Source of the DNA: Bacteroidales bacterium
GTDB lineage: Bacteria > Bacteroidota > Bacteroidia > Bacteroidales > UBA4417
Length of the DNA: 64,000 nt
Reading direction: 5' to 3'
NCBI GenBank assembly: GCA_016707705.1
Contig: JADJHD010000007.1
Span: 124,001 to 188,000 of the forward strand
The translations under genes and the position numbers were made by a program. How positions within the stretch are numbered: the stretch's first letter is position 1; the number at the start of each line of letters is the position of its first letter. This document shows, one piece after another, positions 47,687-57,044 of the stretch. Under the pieces are notes generated by a model that was not told the DNA's origin, made no database searches, and was given only the letters and a program-made list of their open reading frames with translations.

Positions 47687-50600
47687 ATGGTTTTAGAGAA
47701 ATTGATCAGCTTTTCAATCGCAGCACTGCTTCTATGCAGTGGGGTAAACGCTCAGGTGGTGATAAATGAAGGTAGCAACCGGAACTATTCCAGTATAGCC
47801 GATGAAGACAGCGAATATCCCGACTGGATTGAGATCTACAATGCAGGTTTGGATACTGTCCACCTCCTCAATTATACCCTGAGCGATAAGCTATCCAATC
47901 CAACAAAATGGGCATTTCCCGATGTAAAACTTGCCCCCGGTGAGTTCAGAACTGTTTTTTGCAGTGGCAAGGATCGTAAGCCCATTACTGGATTCACAAA
48001 CGTGCATAACACAGGCTCATTTAATCCTGTTACTGGCTGGAATACCCATAATCTTACTACACCATTCTACTGGGATGGAACTTCAAATCTGCTGATCAAC
48101 ACCTGTTCCTACAATTCGACAGGATATACCTCAAATTCCGTATTCAATCAGACAGCTACCTCCTATCCGTCCACAGTGTTTGCGTTCCAGGACGGGAGTC
48201 CCGCTTCATGCTGGCAAAGCTATGGCAACGTTGTTTACCAGCGGCCAAACATGAAGCTGAACGGTGTCACCATTGGAACCGGCACCATCACGAATTCGCC
48301 CTATGATTATCCTGCGCCCTATGGAAACTGGTATTGGGGCGCAAAGAACCAGATGCTTATTCAGGCTTCAGAACTAACTGCAGCAGGACTGACAGCAGGA
48401 TATATTGAAAGTCTGGCGTTTAGTGTGGTATCTACCGACCCCTCCACAGTTTATGATTACATTGACATCAACATGAAAATGGTATCTGAGAATTCAGTTT
48501 CATCTCGTTTTCAGACAGTTGACCCCAACAATAATCTCCATACCAACTTTAAAATTTCAAAATCGGGAGAAAACATATACCTGTACTCGCCTTCCCAGGT
48601 TCTTCAAAACAGCCTGTTTGTCAACTGTAGTGGGCTGAACAATGGCAGAGGCTCGTCTCCGGATGCGGCTGCTGATGTATTTCTTTTCCATACTGCAACT
48701 CCCGGAGCAACCAATAATCAGTCCGGCACATTTACTGCATACTTGCTCCCTCCCGTATTTTCTGTGCAGTCGGGCATCTACCAGTCCCCGTTCACTATTA
48801 CCATCGACAATCCAAATGGGAGTTCAGCATTCATTTATTATACAACTGACGGGAGCGATCCTACAACCTTTTCTACAGTTTATGACGGGACTCCAATTCA
48901 AGTTGAATCCACCACAGTCCTAAAGGCAATTGCTGTCGGGAACGGAATTCTCCCCAGTTCCATAACTACATCTTCCTATTTTCTGGGCATTGAACATTCC
49001 ACACCTATTATCTCAGTGATTACCGATAACAATAATCTCTATGGACCATCGGGAATATTTGATAATTGGTGGTTAGACTGGCAACGGCCTTCCTATGTTG
49101 ATTACTTTGACAGCACACAGCAACTTATCTTTTCCCAGAATTCAGGCATGCAAATGGACGGAGGTGCAGGCGGCAGCCGATCCAATCCACAACATTCATT
49201 CAGGCTTGAGTTTGACAATAGTGTCCTGGGTGATGGACCTGTCGATTATCAAATAATTCCCAACAGGCCCAACCGGACCAAATACAGCAATATCTATTTG
49301 AGAAACGGAAGCAATCAATATCTGGTTCTTCCGTATAAGGATGCATCGCAAGTGATGGCAATGGGAGGTGGGGCAAACAATTACTTTTCTGCATGGCGGC
49401 CTGTTACGGTCTACATCAATGGGTCATACTTCGGACTTTATGAATTGCGTGAAAAATTCGATACTGAATACTTCAAGACTTTGGAAGATGCTGATGCCGA
49501 CAGCACGGACATACTCACACTCAGTTATTGGTACGGTGGAGTGCTTCGTCCTGTAACCGGATCAGTAGACTCTCTTTGGGCATCAATGGCGGCATTTAAC
49601 CTGCTTGATCCTGCCGATACGTCTTTCTGGGATCAGGCGGATCAGTATTTCGATATGACTTATTACAACGATTATATCATAGCTGAGTCATGGATTGCCA
49701 ATAACGACTGGCCGGGGAACAATATTAAAATTTACCGCTCCGATAAAACCAATTATCGCTGGAGATTTTGCCTGATTGATCTGGAGTTGAGTCTGGCCCC
49801 CAATGGCTGGACCGACTGTTACTTCGATCACATCAATTACATGATGGGAGTAAATTCATCCAACCCCTATCTGAATATCTGGTGGAAGGGAATTCAAAAT
49901 GGCAGATTCCGGAATTACTTCATCAACCGATATGCTGATTTGATGAATACTTCGTACAGCAAGAGCCGGTTGTCAGCCATTGAAAACAACATGTTCAATC
50001 AAATGGCAACAGAAATGAGCAACGAGTTTGCCCGATGGGGTGACCCCAATACTGTTCCCGAGCAAATGACCAACTTCTATAATAATCATCTTGTTTTAGG
50101 ATCACAGTTACGCAAAAGAACCACAGAGGTTAGAAATCACATTCAGTCAAATTTCACACTGCCAAATCAGGTAGATGTAACACTGGATATTGATCCGCCA
50201 GGAGCCGGGAAAATTCATATCAGTACCATTTCACCCGACAGCTATCCCTGGGAAGGAGTATATTTCAATGGATTACCCGTGAAAATTGAGGCAATTCCCA
50301 ATCCCGGCTTTACATTCCTGCATTGGGAGAATAATCCGATACTCAAGGATACACTGTCTGCAGTATTCAATGATACCCTAAAAGCTGAAGCCATTACCTT
50401 CAGTGCTCACTTTGCAGATTTTACCTCTCTTCCTTCTCTGGAGACTGCTTCCGATTTTAATCTGTACCCGAATCCTGCCAGTACAGACCTCTACCTGACC
50501 AACAAAAACAACAAATCATTGGCTAAGCTGTCGTATCAGGTAATTGACCTAAACGGGCGAATTATTAAGAGCGGGAAACTAATTTCTTCAGCCAGTATAG

Positions 50601-50710
50601 CTCAAATTGATATTCAATCATTGCCGGCTTCTCTTTACCTGTTAAGAATTACAGATAATAAGGGTATGAGCCAGACTCTGCGGTTTATGAAAGCATCCGG
50701 CATTCACTGA
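47687..50710 (+). CDS. CotH-kinase-type secreted protein with lamin-tail domain and T9SS tail
   Basis: 1,007 residues from the ATG at 47687 (MVLEKL); signal peptide to about GVNAQ. A lamin-tail domain follows (about 30-120 and a further part; VVINEGSNRNYSSIADEDSEYPDWIEIYN), a chitobiase-C-like Fn3 segment (FIYYTTDGSDPT), and a CotH-type kinase domain (about 435-820) with ISVITDNNNLYG, PVTVYINGSYFGLYELREKFD, NNDWPGNNIKIYR and RWRFCLIDLELS. CotH in Bacillus phosphorylates spore-coat proteins; Bacteroidota homologues are exported and of unknown target. A T9SS type A tail (NLYPNPASTDLYLTN) ends the protein. Confidence 0.88.
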   Translation: MVLEKLISFSIAALLLCSGVNAQVVINEGSNRNYSSIADEDSEYPDWIEIYNAGLDTVHLLNYTLSDKLSNPTKWAFPDVKLAPGEFRTVFCSGKDRKPITGFTNVHNTGSFNPVTGWNTHNLTTPFYWDGTSNLLINTCSYNSTGYTSNSVFNQTATSYPSTVFAFQDGSPASCWQSYGNVVYQRPNMKLNGVTIGTGTITNSPYDYPAPYGNWYWGAKNQMLIQASELTAAGLTAGYIESLAFSVVSTDPSTVYDYIDINMKMVSENSVSSRFQTVDPNNNLHTNFKISKSGENIYLYSPSQVLQNSLFVNCSGLNNGRGSSPDAAADVFLFHTATPGATNNQSGTFTAYLLPPVFSVQSGIYQSPFTITIDNPNGSSAFIYYTTDGSDPTTFSTVYDGTPIQVESTTVLKAIAVGNGILPSSITTSSYFLGIEHSTPIISVITDNNNLYGPSGIFDNWWLDWQRPSYVDYFDSTQQLIFSQNSGMQMDGGAGGSRSNPQHSFRLEFDNSVLGDGPVDYQIIPNRPNRTKYSNIYLRNGSNQYLVLPYKDASQVMAMGGGANNYFSAWRPVTVYINGSYFGLYELREKFDTEYFKTLEDADADSTDILTLSYWYGGVLRPVTGSVDSLWASMAAFNLLDPADTSFWDQADQYFDMTYYNDYIIAESWIANNDWPGNNIKIYRSDKTNYRWRFCLIDLELSLAPNGWTDCYFDHINYMMGVNSSNPYLNIWWKGIQNGRFRNYFINRYADLMNTSYSKSRLSAIENNMFNQMATEMSNEFARWGDPNTVPEQMTNFYNNHLVLGSQLRKRTTEVRNHIQSNFTLPNQVDVTLDIDPPGAGKIHISTISPDSYPWEGVYFNGLPVKIEAIPNPGFTFLHWENNPILKDTLSAVFNDTLKAEAITFSAHFADFTSLPSLETASDFNLYPNPASTDLYLTNKNNKSLAKLSYQVIDLNGRIIKSGKLISSASIAQIDIQSLPASLYLLRITDNKGMSQTLRFMKASGIH

Positions 50711-51281
50711 TCCTTAAAGAGTATAATGTAAGTTCAGGAATTGCCTGAAAATGAATATTGCGTTTGAAATTATTCAGGAAATACTTTCTAACGCAATAAC
50801 CTTTTCCAATTTCTAAGCTTCCAGATGATATTTTTTGTGCCTGCATCTAGCTTTCTTCAGAATTCTTATTTAAAAGTCTGCACAAATGAACTTTCTTATT
50901 TGTCGCGGCTAAACAATAGTTCTCAAATTAGCCCTTTACAAAGTGACCGGTAATTAAGCAAACTGAGGTTTTCAGAAATTCCAGAACAAAATACCTTTTC
51001 GGGTATAATACAGCAGGTATTCCTTGCAATTTAATATTTTTTAGTTTATATTTATACTTTAATAATGGTATTATAAGCCATGTTGTTCAGATAAGGTCAA
51101 TGAGCATCTGAATCACAAAGGAGTTTTATTCTGATTCCGTTTAGAATTGCAACCCATTTCTGTTGCAAAATAGAATATTGCAATTGCTGATTTCTGCGAA
51201 AGATTCTCATAAAGAAAGTGCGATAGTTTAGCCTGATCTCCATTCCTGTATTTTATCCACTTCAAAGTAATTATCACTCCT
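50711..51281. other. Spacer before the hybrid kinase
   Basis: 571 bp, AT-rich. I see no gene, clear promoter or terminator. Confidence 0.4.
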
Positions 51282-52997
51282 ATGCACAAAGAATCTGAGA
51301 ATAGAATTAAAAACCTGATGTGGTTTTTGTTCAGGAATCCTGATCAAATTGGATTTGACAATTATTTGATTCTTGTACTCACTTTTATGATTATGACCAT
51401 AGGGATTATGGGATCAATAATTAATGTTTTTTTGAGCCTGAATAAATTAACTACTATTTCAACATTATTAATCACAGTCCTGTTTATTCTTATATACCTG
51501 TACAGCAGAATCTTCAACAGCTACATCCTTTCCAAATACTTACTGTCCTTATTATCCCTGATCATTATTAATATCCAATGGTTCATTAATTATGGCTCCA
51601 GCGGGCCCATACTTTATCTGTTTGTTATCCTTGAATCCTTTATTCTGATTTTGTTTCTCAAATGGGAAAGAATCGTATACACTTCCATCATATTTATCAA
51701 TGTCTCGATACTCTTTCTTATTGAATACTACAATCCGGCATCTGTTGGCAAATACCCCAATGAAGCAGCCCGGCTTATTGATATTTATTCAAGCATGCTG
51801 ATCTATCTGATGCTAGGAATACTTCTTCTGAATATGGCACTTACTTTCTACAAAAAGCAGCAAGAAAAAGCTCAACTCGCCGACAAGCTAAAATCTGCAT
51901 TTCTGGCCAATATGAGCCATGAGATACGAACTCCCATGAATGGTATCCTCGGATTTGCCGAACTCCTGAAAAAACCAGGTTTGAGTGGTGCCGAGCAACT
52001 TAGTTACATTGCCATCATAGAAAAAAGCAGTAACCGGATGCTGAATATCATCAATGACCTGATTGATATTTCGAGGATTGAATCCGGAATCATGGATGTG
52101 CATATCGGAGAAACCAATGTTAATGAGCAGTTGGAATTTATACAGAAATTTTTCCAACCTGAAGCGGAGAAAAAAAGTCTGGAACTATCATATAATCCTG
52201 GACTTCCAAATGGTAAAGCACTTATAGTAACCGATCGGGAAAAATTATATGCAATACTAACAAACCTGGTGAAGAACGCTCTGAAGTTCACAAATCATGG
52301 ATATATCCAATTTGGCTATTTAAAAAGGGAGAACAACCTTGAATTTTATGTACGTGATTCTGGCATCGGAATTCCTATTGACAGACAGGAGGCAATTTTT
52401 GAACGGTTTGTTCAGGCTGATGTAGCTAACCAAATGGCTCATCAGGGTGCAGGATTGGGGCTTGCAATATCCAAATCATATGTTGAAATGCTTGGTGGAA
52501 GAATTTGGGTGGAGACAAGCGAAGGAAAAGGTTCAACCTTCTTTTTTACGATTCCCTATAATCCTGAAAGTATTATTTCGAAAAGTCAGTCAGAAGTTAA
52601 TTCAGTTGACCTGGTAAATCTGAAGGGAAAATATATAATTCTGATTGCCGAGGATGATTCTGTATCTGAGACGCTGCTTTCTTTCGCAATTGAATCCTAT
52701 GCAAAAGAAATTATTAGAGTTCAGAACGGCATCGATGCTGTGAGCATTTGTGAATCGCGCAAGGATATTGATCTTATTCTGATGGATATCAAAATGCCAT
52801 TAATGAATGGGTATGAAGCCACAAGGAAAATCAGGGAGTTTAACGGCAAGGTAGTCATCGTGGCTGTAACAGCATACAGTTTAAGCGGAGACCGTGAAAA
52901 GGCCCTGGAAAGCGGATGCAATTACTATATCTCGAAGCCGGTTCGAATGGAGGAACTGATCAAAATATTCAATTATCATCTTAAAGATCGGAAATAG
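51282..52997 (+). CDS. Membrane hybrid histidine kinase with receiver domain
   Basis: 571 residues. Six hydrophobic helices span about residues 28-190. A HisKA domain has phospho-acceptor His213 (ANMSHEIRTPMNGI), the HATPase has NLVKNALKFTNHG, RDSGIGIP and GAGLGLAISKSYVEMLGG, and a C-terminal receiver has the acid pair EDD (457-459), phospho-acceptor Asp502 (LILMDIKMP) and a Lys near KPVRM. There is no separate sensing domain beyond the membrane part. It lies 390 bp before the KaiC gene on the same strand and may feed the same pathway, but nothing shows co-transcription. Confidence 0.93.
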   Translation: MHKESENRIKNLMWFLFRNPDQIGFDNYLILVLTFMIMTIGIMGSIINVFLSLNKLTTISTLLITVLFILIYLYSRIFNSYILSKYLLSLLSLIIINIQWFINYGSSGPILYLFVILESFILILFLKWERIVYTSIIFINVSILFLIEYYNPASVGKYPNEAARLIDIYSSMLIYLMLGILLLNMALTFYKKQQEKAQLADKLKSAFLANMSHEIRTPMNGILGFAELLKKPGLSGAEQLSYIAIIEKSSNRMLNIINDLIDISRIESGIMDVHIGETNVNEQLEFIQKFFQPEAEKKSLELSYNPGLPNGKALIVTDREKLYAILTNLVKNALKFTNHGYIQFGYLKRENNLEFYVRDSGIGIPIDRQEAIFERFVQADVANQMAHQGAGLGLAISKSYVEMLGGRIWVETSEGKGSTFFFTIPYNPESIISKSQSEVNSVDLVNLKGKYIILIAEDDSVSETLLSFAIESYAKEIIRVQNGIDAVSICESRKDIDLILMDIKMPLMNGYEATRKIREFNGKVVIVAVTAYSLSGDREKALESGCNYYISKPVRMEELIKIFNYHLKDRK

Positions 52998-53204
52998 AAA
53001 CACTAAAGAGTTGTTAAGCATTTTTAATCCCATCTGTCGCTTTAAATATGATATTTTCTCGATTCTAATCAGGCCCGGAATAATTCGGAGATTTTTCAAT
53101 ATTGTTCGTTTTTTATCTGGATATTTTTGCTGAAACAACCTCAATAGTCAGTCTAATTTATTGTGGCTGTTTGAATTATTATAGGAACTGAGCTGAATAA
53201 ACCT

Positions 53205-53212
53205 TATATTTG
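53205..53212 (+). promoter_or_regulatory. Bacteroidota -7 box (TATATTTG)
   Basis: A perfect TAnnTTTG match in the spacer 52998-53387, 175 bp before the KaiC ATG. No TTG lies at -33. The rest of this 390-bp spacer shows nothing. Confidence 0.4.
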
Positions 53213-53387
53213 TTAATCTTAATATAGCATAGCCCCTGATTTTAAAAATAGAGGGTAAATCTCAGGCTGAACTTTAAGAGTTTCCAGAATTCCCAGCCAA
53301 TACCAATTTTTTATTGACTCTGAAGGGAGAAATCTCCAGACCAGGTGGTCTCCACCTTGCTTATCCGAATTTTTAAGTATCCTGCCA

Positions 53388-55106
53388 ATGAGTAGATCAA
53401 GCAATACATTATTGAACAAAAATCTTCAAAAGTCCCCAACCGGAATACAGGGCTTTGATGAAATAACATGCGGGGGCTTGCCTACCGGCAGGCCCACATT
53501 GATTTGCGGAGGAGCCGGCTGCGGCAAGACACTCTTTGGAATGGAGTTCCTTGTAAGGGGTGCAACCCAATTCAACGAGCCGGGGGTATTTGTTTCCTTT
53601 GAAGAAACCAATGAAGAGCTGACCCAAAATGTGGCATCACTTGGTTTTGACCTGGACCAGCTTATCAGACAAAAAAAGATTGCACTCGACCATGTTCACA
53701 TCGAACGGAGTGAAATTGAAGAAACCGGTGAATACGACCTTGAAGGCTTGTTCATCAGGCTTGGATATGCTATTGATTCAATCGGAGCAAAACGTGTAGT
53801 ACTCGATACCATTGAATCGCTGTTTGCAGGATTGCCAAATCAGCTCATTTTACGTGCTGAATTGAGACGCCTGTTTCGCTGGCTGAAAGTGAAAGGTGTA
53901 ACTGCAATAATTACAGGTGAACGTGGAGAAGCAACCCTTACCCGGCAGGGATTGGAAGAATACGTTTCCGATTGCGTTATTATGCTTGATCACAGAGTGA
54001 CAGAACAAACTTCTACACGTAGGCTGAGAGTAGTTAAATATCGTGGTTCCATCCACGGCACAAATGAGTACCCCTTCCTGATTGACGAAAACGGTTTTTC
54101 AATTCTGCCGGTTACTTCTCTTGGATTAAAACACAGCATATCAAACGAAAGGATATCAAGTGGCATAATTGCACTTGACAAGATGCTGGAAGGAAAAGGC
54201 TACTATCGGGGCAGCACCATTCTGATATCGGGTACCGCCGGTGTTGGGAAAACCAGCATTTCAGCCCATTTTGCCGAGGCTGCATGCAAGCGTGGGGAAC
54301 GTGTCCTCTATTTCTGCTTCGAGGAATCGCCAAACCAACTGATGCGCAATATGCTCTCAATTGGTATTGATCTTAAACCATGGGTAGAAAAAGGATTATT
54401 GCAGTTCCAGGCAACTCGTCCAACATTTTATGGACTGGAAATGCATCTTTCGGCAACGCATAAAGCTGTGAATGGATTTAAACCTCATATCGTCATTATG
54501 GATCCGATCAATACCTTCATTATTGGAGAGAAGGAGATCGAGGTAAAAATAATGCTGATGCGAATTGTGGATTATCTGAAATCAAATCAGATCACAGCCT
54601 TGTTCACCAGTCTGACCTCTGGAGAAAATAGTTTTGAGCAGACTGATGTTGGAATCTCCTCCCTTATCGATACCTGGCTGTTACTTCGCGACATTGAATT
54701 AAGCGGAGAACGAAACAGGGGAATGTATGTTCTGAAATCCCGAGGCATGGCTCACTCAAACCAAATTCGCGAATTCATCCTTACTGACCATGGTGTTGAA
54801 TTGCAAGAGGTATACATTGGTGCAAATGGCGTCTTAACCGGCTCAGCCCGCATTGCGCAGGAAGCAAATGAAAGTGCAGAAATGCTAACCCGAAAGCAAG
54901 ACATAGAGCGGATTAAACGTGATATAGATCGCAAACGTAAATCTCTTGAAGCACAAATTATTGCTTTGCAAACCAATTTTGAATCAGAGGAATCGGAAGC
55001 AATTAAAATGATAGAAACTGAGCAGGATTCGATAAAAAGACTGGAACAGGATAAAATAGAAATGGCCGAGAGCAGAAAAGCTGATGATGATAGTCCTGCC
55101 ATCTGA
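53388..55106 (+). CDS. kaiC: KaiC-like double-domain ATPase
   Basis: 572 residues: two RecA-type KaiC domains. Domain CI (about 12-245) has Walker A GGAGCGKT (41-48) and catalytic Glu72-Glu73; CII (about 250-490) has Walker A GTAGVGKT (282-289) and Glu312-Glu313. The phosphorylation site of cyanobacterial KaiC (Ser431-Thr432 in ISTITD) reads ISSLID here (Ser424-Ser425), so both positions can still be phosphorylated. The tail (about 500-572) is a long charged coiled coil in place of the cyanobacterial C-terminal loop. It heads a kaiC-kaiB-kaiB-PAS row. No kaiA was seen, as is usual outside cyanobacteria. Whether it keeps time is not known. Confidence 0.93.
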   Translation: MSRSSNTLLNKNLQKSPTGIQGFDEITCGGLPTGRPTLICGGAGCGKTLFGMEFLVRGATQFNEPGVFVSFEETNEELTQNVASLGFDLDQLIRQKKIALDHVHIERSEIEETGEYDLEGLFIRLGYAIDSIGAKRVVLDTIESLFAGLPNQLILRAELRRLFRWLKVKGVTAIITGERGEATLTRQGLEEYVSDCVIMLDHRVTEQTSTRRLRVVKYRGSIHGTNEYPFLIDENGFSILPVTSLGLKHSISNERISSGIIALDKMLEGKGYYRGSTILISGTAGVGKTSISAHFAEAACKRGERVLYFCFEESPNQLMRNMLSIGIDLKPWVEKGLLQFQATRPTFYGLEMHLSATHKAVNGFKPHIVIMDPINTFIIGEKEIEVKIMLMRIVDYLKSNQITALFTSLTSGENSFEQTDVGISSLIDTWLLLRDIELSGERNRGMYVLKSRGMAHSNQIREFILTDHGVELQEVYIGANGVLTGSARIAQEANESAEMLTRKQDIERIKRDIDRKRKSLEAQIIALQTNFESEESEAIKMIETEQDSIKRLEQDKIEMAESRKADDDSPAI

Positions 55107-55231
55107 TGCCTGCGGGCACATCGAAGGAATACTGATGAAAAGCTATGGCTTCAAAGTCATCGATCGATAATGCAAACTGGAATACTCATACTTCCTCAGA
55201 AGAACCATAGCTTGAAACGAACTATTAACTG

Positions 55232-55573
55232 ATGAAAGAAATGAAAGAAAAATCAAAATCAAGAACCGACGCTGCTACTCCTGACACCTTCGATAATGAT
55301 AAATGGGTACTTCGATTATATGTTGCCGGACAATCACCCAAGGCGCTTACAGCTTTTGCCAATTTGAAAAAGATATGTGATGAGCAGCTGGAAGGTAAAT
55401 ACTCAATTGAAGTTATTGACCTTCTGATTAATCCTCAGCTGGGAAGCGAATATCAGATTCTTGCCTTGCCCACTTTGGTAAGAAAACTACCAGTACCTGT
55501 TCGCAAAATAATAGGCGATCTTTCCAATACAGAGCGTGTTCTTGTCGGACTGGATTTACTGCAGACTAATTAA
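55232..55573 (+). CDS. kaiB: KaiB-like protein, first copy
   Basis: 113 residues: an N-terminal charged lead, then the KaiB thioredoxin-like fold (about 25-113) with WVLRLYVAGQSPKALTAF, IEVIDLLINPQLG, ALPTLVRKLPVPVRKIIGDLS and VLVGLDLL. In cyanobacteria KaiB switches fold and binds KaiC's CI ring. It lies 125 bp after kaiC. Confidence 0.93.
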   Translation: MKEMKEKSKSRTDAATPDTFDNDKWVLRLYVAGQSPKALTAFANLKKICDEQLEGKYSIEVIDLLINPQLGSEYQILALPTLVRKLPVPVRKIIGDLSNTERVLVGLDLLQTN

Positions 55574-55604
55574 TTAAAAATGACATGATTTATCGAATTC
55601 AATC

Positions 55605-55949
55605 ATGAAACAGAAAATAAATAACTCAAAAGGCTCAACAGAAGAGTTTGATCTCACAGTAATGGACCTGGACAATCAGAAGTATGTATTGCGTCTATAT
55701 ATTACGGGTACAACAAGCCGTTCAGTCATTGCTATAACAAACCTCAAAAAAATCTGTGAAGAATTTCTTGAAGGACGTTATGAACTTGAGGTAATTGACC
55801 TTTACCAAAAACCCAGTCTGGCAAAGGATGAACAGATAATTGCAGCCCCTACCCTTATTAAAAAACTGCCACTTCCCTTTCGCAGGATCATCGGGGATAT
55901 GTCGAACAAGGAAAAGGTATTGCTGGGACTGGATCTAAAAAAGGTTTAA
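55605..55949 (+). CDS. kaiB: KaiB-like protein, second copy
   Basis: 114 residues. The same fold as the first copy with YVLRLYITGTTSRSVIAI, LEVIDLYQKPSLA, AAPTLIKKLPLPFRRIIGDMS and VLLGLDLKK. The two copies differ along their length, so the duplication is old. Paired KaiB genes after KaiC are known from other bacteria with Kai-like modules. It lies 31 bp after the first copy and 38 bp before the PAS gene. Confidence 0.93.
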   Translation: MKQKINNSKGSTEEFDLTVMDLDNQKYVLRLYITGTTSRSVIAITNLKKICEEFLEGRYELEVIDLYQKPSLAKDEQIIAAPTLIKKLPLPFRRIIGDMSNKEKVLLGLDLKKV

Positions 55950-55987
55950 ATCCTGATATAATATTAGAATTTTAGCAAGTTTGATTA

Positions 55988-56677
55988 ATGAAAAACAAGT
56001 CGATAAATAAAACAAAGGAGCAACTCATCATTGAAAATGAAGAATTGCTTTCCCGTCTGGCGGAAGTTGAAGATTCCCTTCAGGCTATCAGAAACGGAGA
56101 AGTGGATGCAGTTGTAGTTTCCGGCCCAAATGGAGATCAGGTATATTCCATCTGCTCTTCCGAAACTCCATACCGAACATTTATTGAGGAAATGAATGAA
56201 GGAGCGGTAACACTTTCCGATCAGGGCATAATTCTTTATTGCAACAAGAGGTTTGCCGAACTTGTGAACCAACCCATCGAGAATGTAATGGGTTCGTACT
56301 TCAATAGATTTCTTGTGCATAACAGTAAAGCCAAATTCAACCAGCTTATTGCCAAACAGGACTCCAATAGAAGAAACACTCTCATTGTCTCCACAATTAA
56401 TAATACTTATCTGAACCTATCTTTCCAGCTCCTGCCAACTTATCTTCAGGGGAAGAATTATGTTATGATTGCCACCGATATAACTCAACTCAAAAAGAAG
56501 GAAGCTGAACTTATCGAACTCCATCACACTTTGGATCTCAATATGAAGAAATTGCAGACTTTGCGTATAGATCTGATCAATGCAAAAATCGAGATGGAAG
56601 TACAGATAAATAAGCTAAAGGATGATAATAGAAGACTCCTGAGTGATCGAAGGATATTTAATATATCGGAATCTTAG
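55988..56677 (+). CDS. PAS-domain coiled-coil protein of the Kai row, no kinase domain
   Basis: 229 residues. An N-terminal coil (about 10-35) leads to a linker typical of Kai-associated sensors (LQAIRNGEVDAVVVSGPNGDQVYSI, written here as parts AIRNGEVDAVVVSG and PNGDQVYS), then a PAS domain (about 55-165, MNEGAVTLSDQGIILYCNKRFAELV) and a long C-terminal coil. Related genes in other kaiBC rows carry on into a histidine kinase; this one stops, with no H box or ATPase motif. It may act by dimerising with a separate kinase such as the hybrid kinase upstream. Start and stop are clean, so there is no sign of truncation by mutation in this gene. Confidence 0.88.
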   Translation: MKNKSINKTKEQLIIENEELLSRLAEVEDSLQAIRNGEVDAVVVSGPNGDQVYSICSSETPYRTFIEEMNEGAVTLSDQGIILYCNKRFAELVNQPIENVMGSYFNRFLVHNSKAKFNQLIAKQDSNRRNTLIVSTINNTYLNLSFQLLPTYLQGKNYVMIATDITQLKKKEAELIELHHTLDLNMKKLQTLRIDLINAKIEMEVQINKLKDDNRRLLSDRRIFNISES

Positions 56678-56853
56678 AAATTATTCCATCGATTTCATTT
56701 ACAATATCTTAGAACATATAACAAAATCTTAAGCAGAACTTCGCTATGGAAACTCCATGCTAATCTGGAACAGGTTAATTGTTTAAAAATTGAACGCAAG
56801 GCTTTGAAAATTACAACCTGAATTGAACAGTGGTTATAAGCCTGACAGCCTTA

Positions 56854-57021
56854 TCAATAAAGGTGTACTAGTAATTTTTGTACAGGAAAACAATTGAAGC
56901 CAGCCAGGACTTCAGGCTTAAGATTGATTCCATAATGTGCCTGAACCTTGATGCCAATATCTTCCCTCAGCAGCGGATCTTTGCAAGGATGGTCATTTAA
57001 TCTGCAGAATCCTAACTTCCA
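56854..57021 (-). pseudogene. Possible coding remnant between the Kai row and the esterase gene
   Basis: A 55-codon open stretch with no start codon on the minus strand. It would read NDHPCKDPLLREDIGIKV, then QAHYGINLKPEVLAGFNC, which looks protein-like. No family was recognised. The spacer 56678-57044 has no other feature. Confidence 0.2.
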
Positions 57022-57044
57022 TCAAAGGCTCAAAGTTCTTATAA

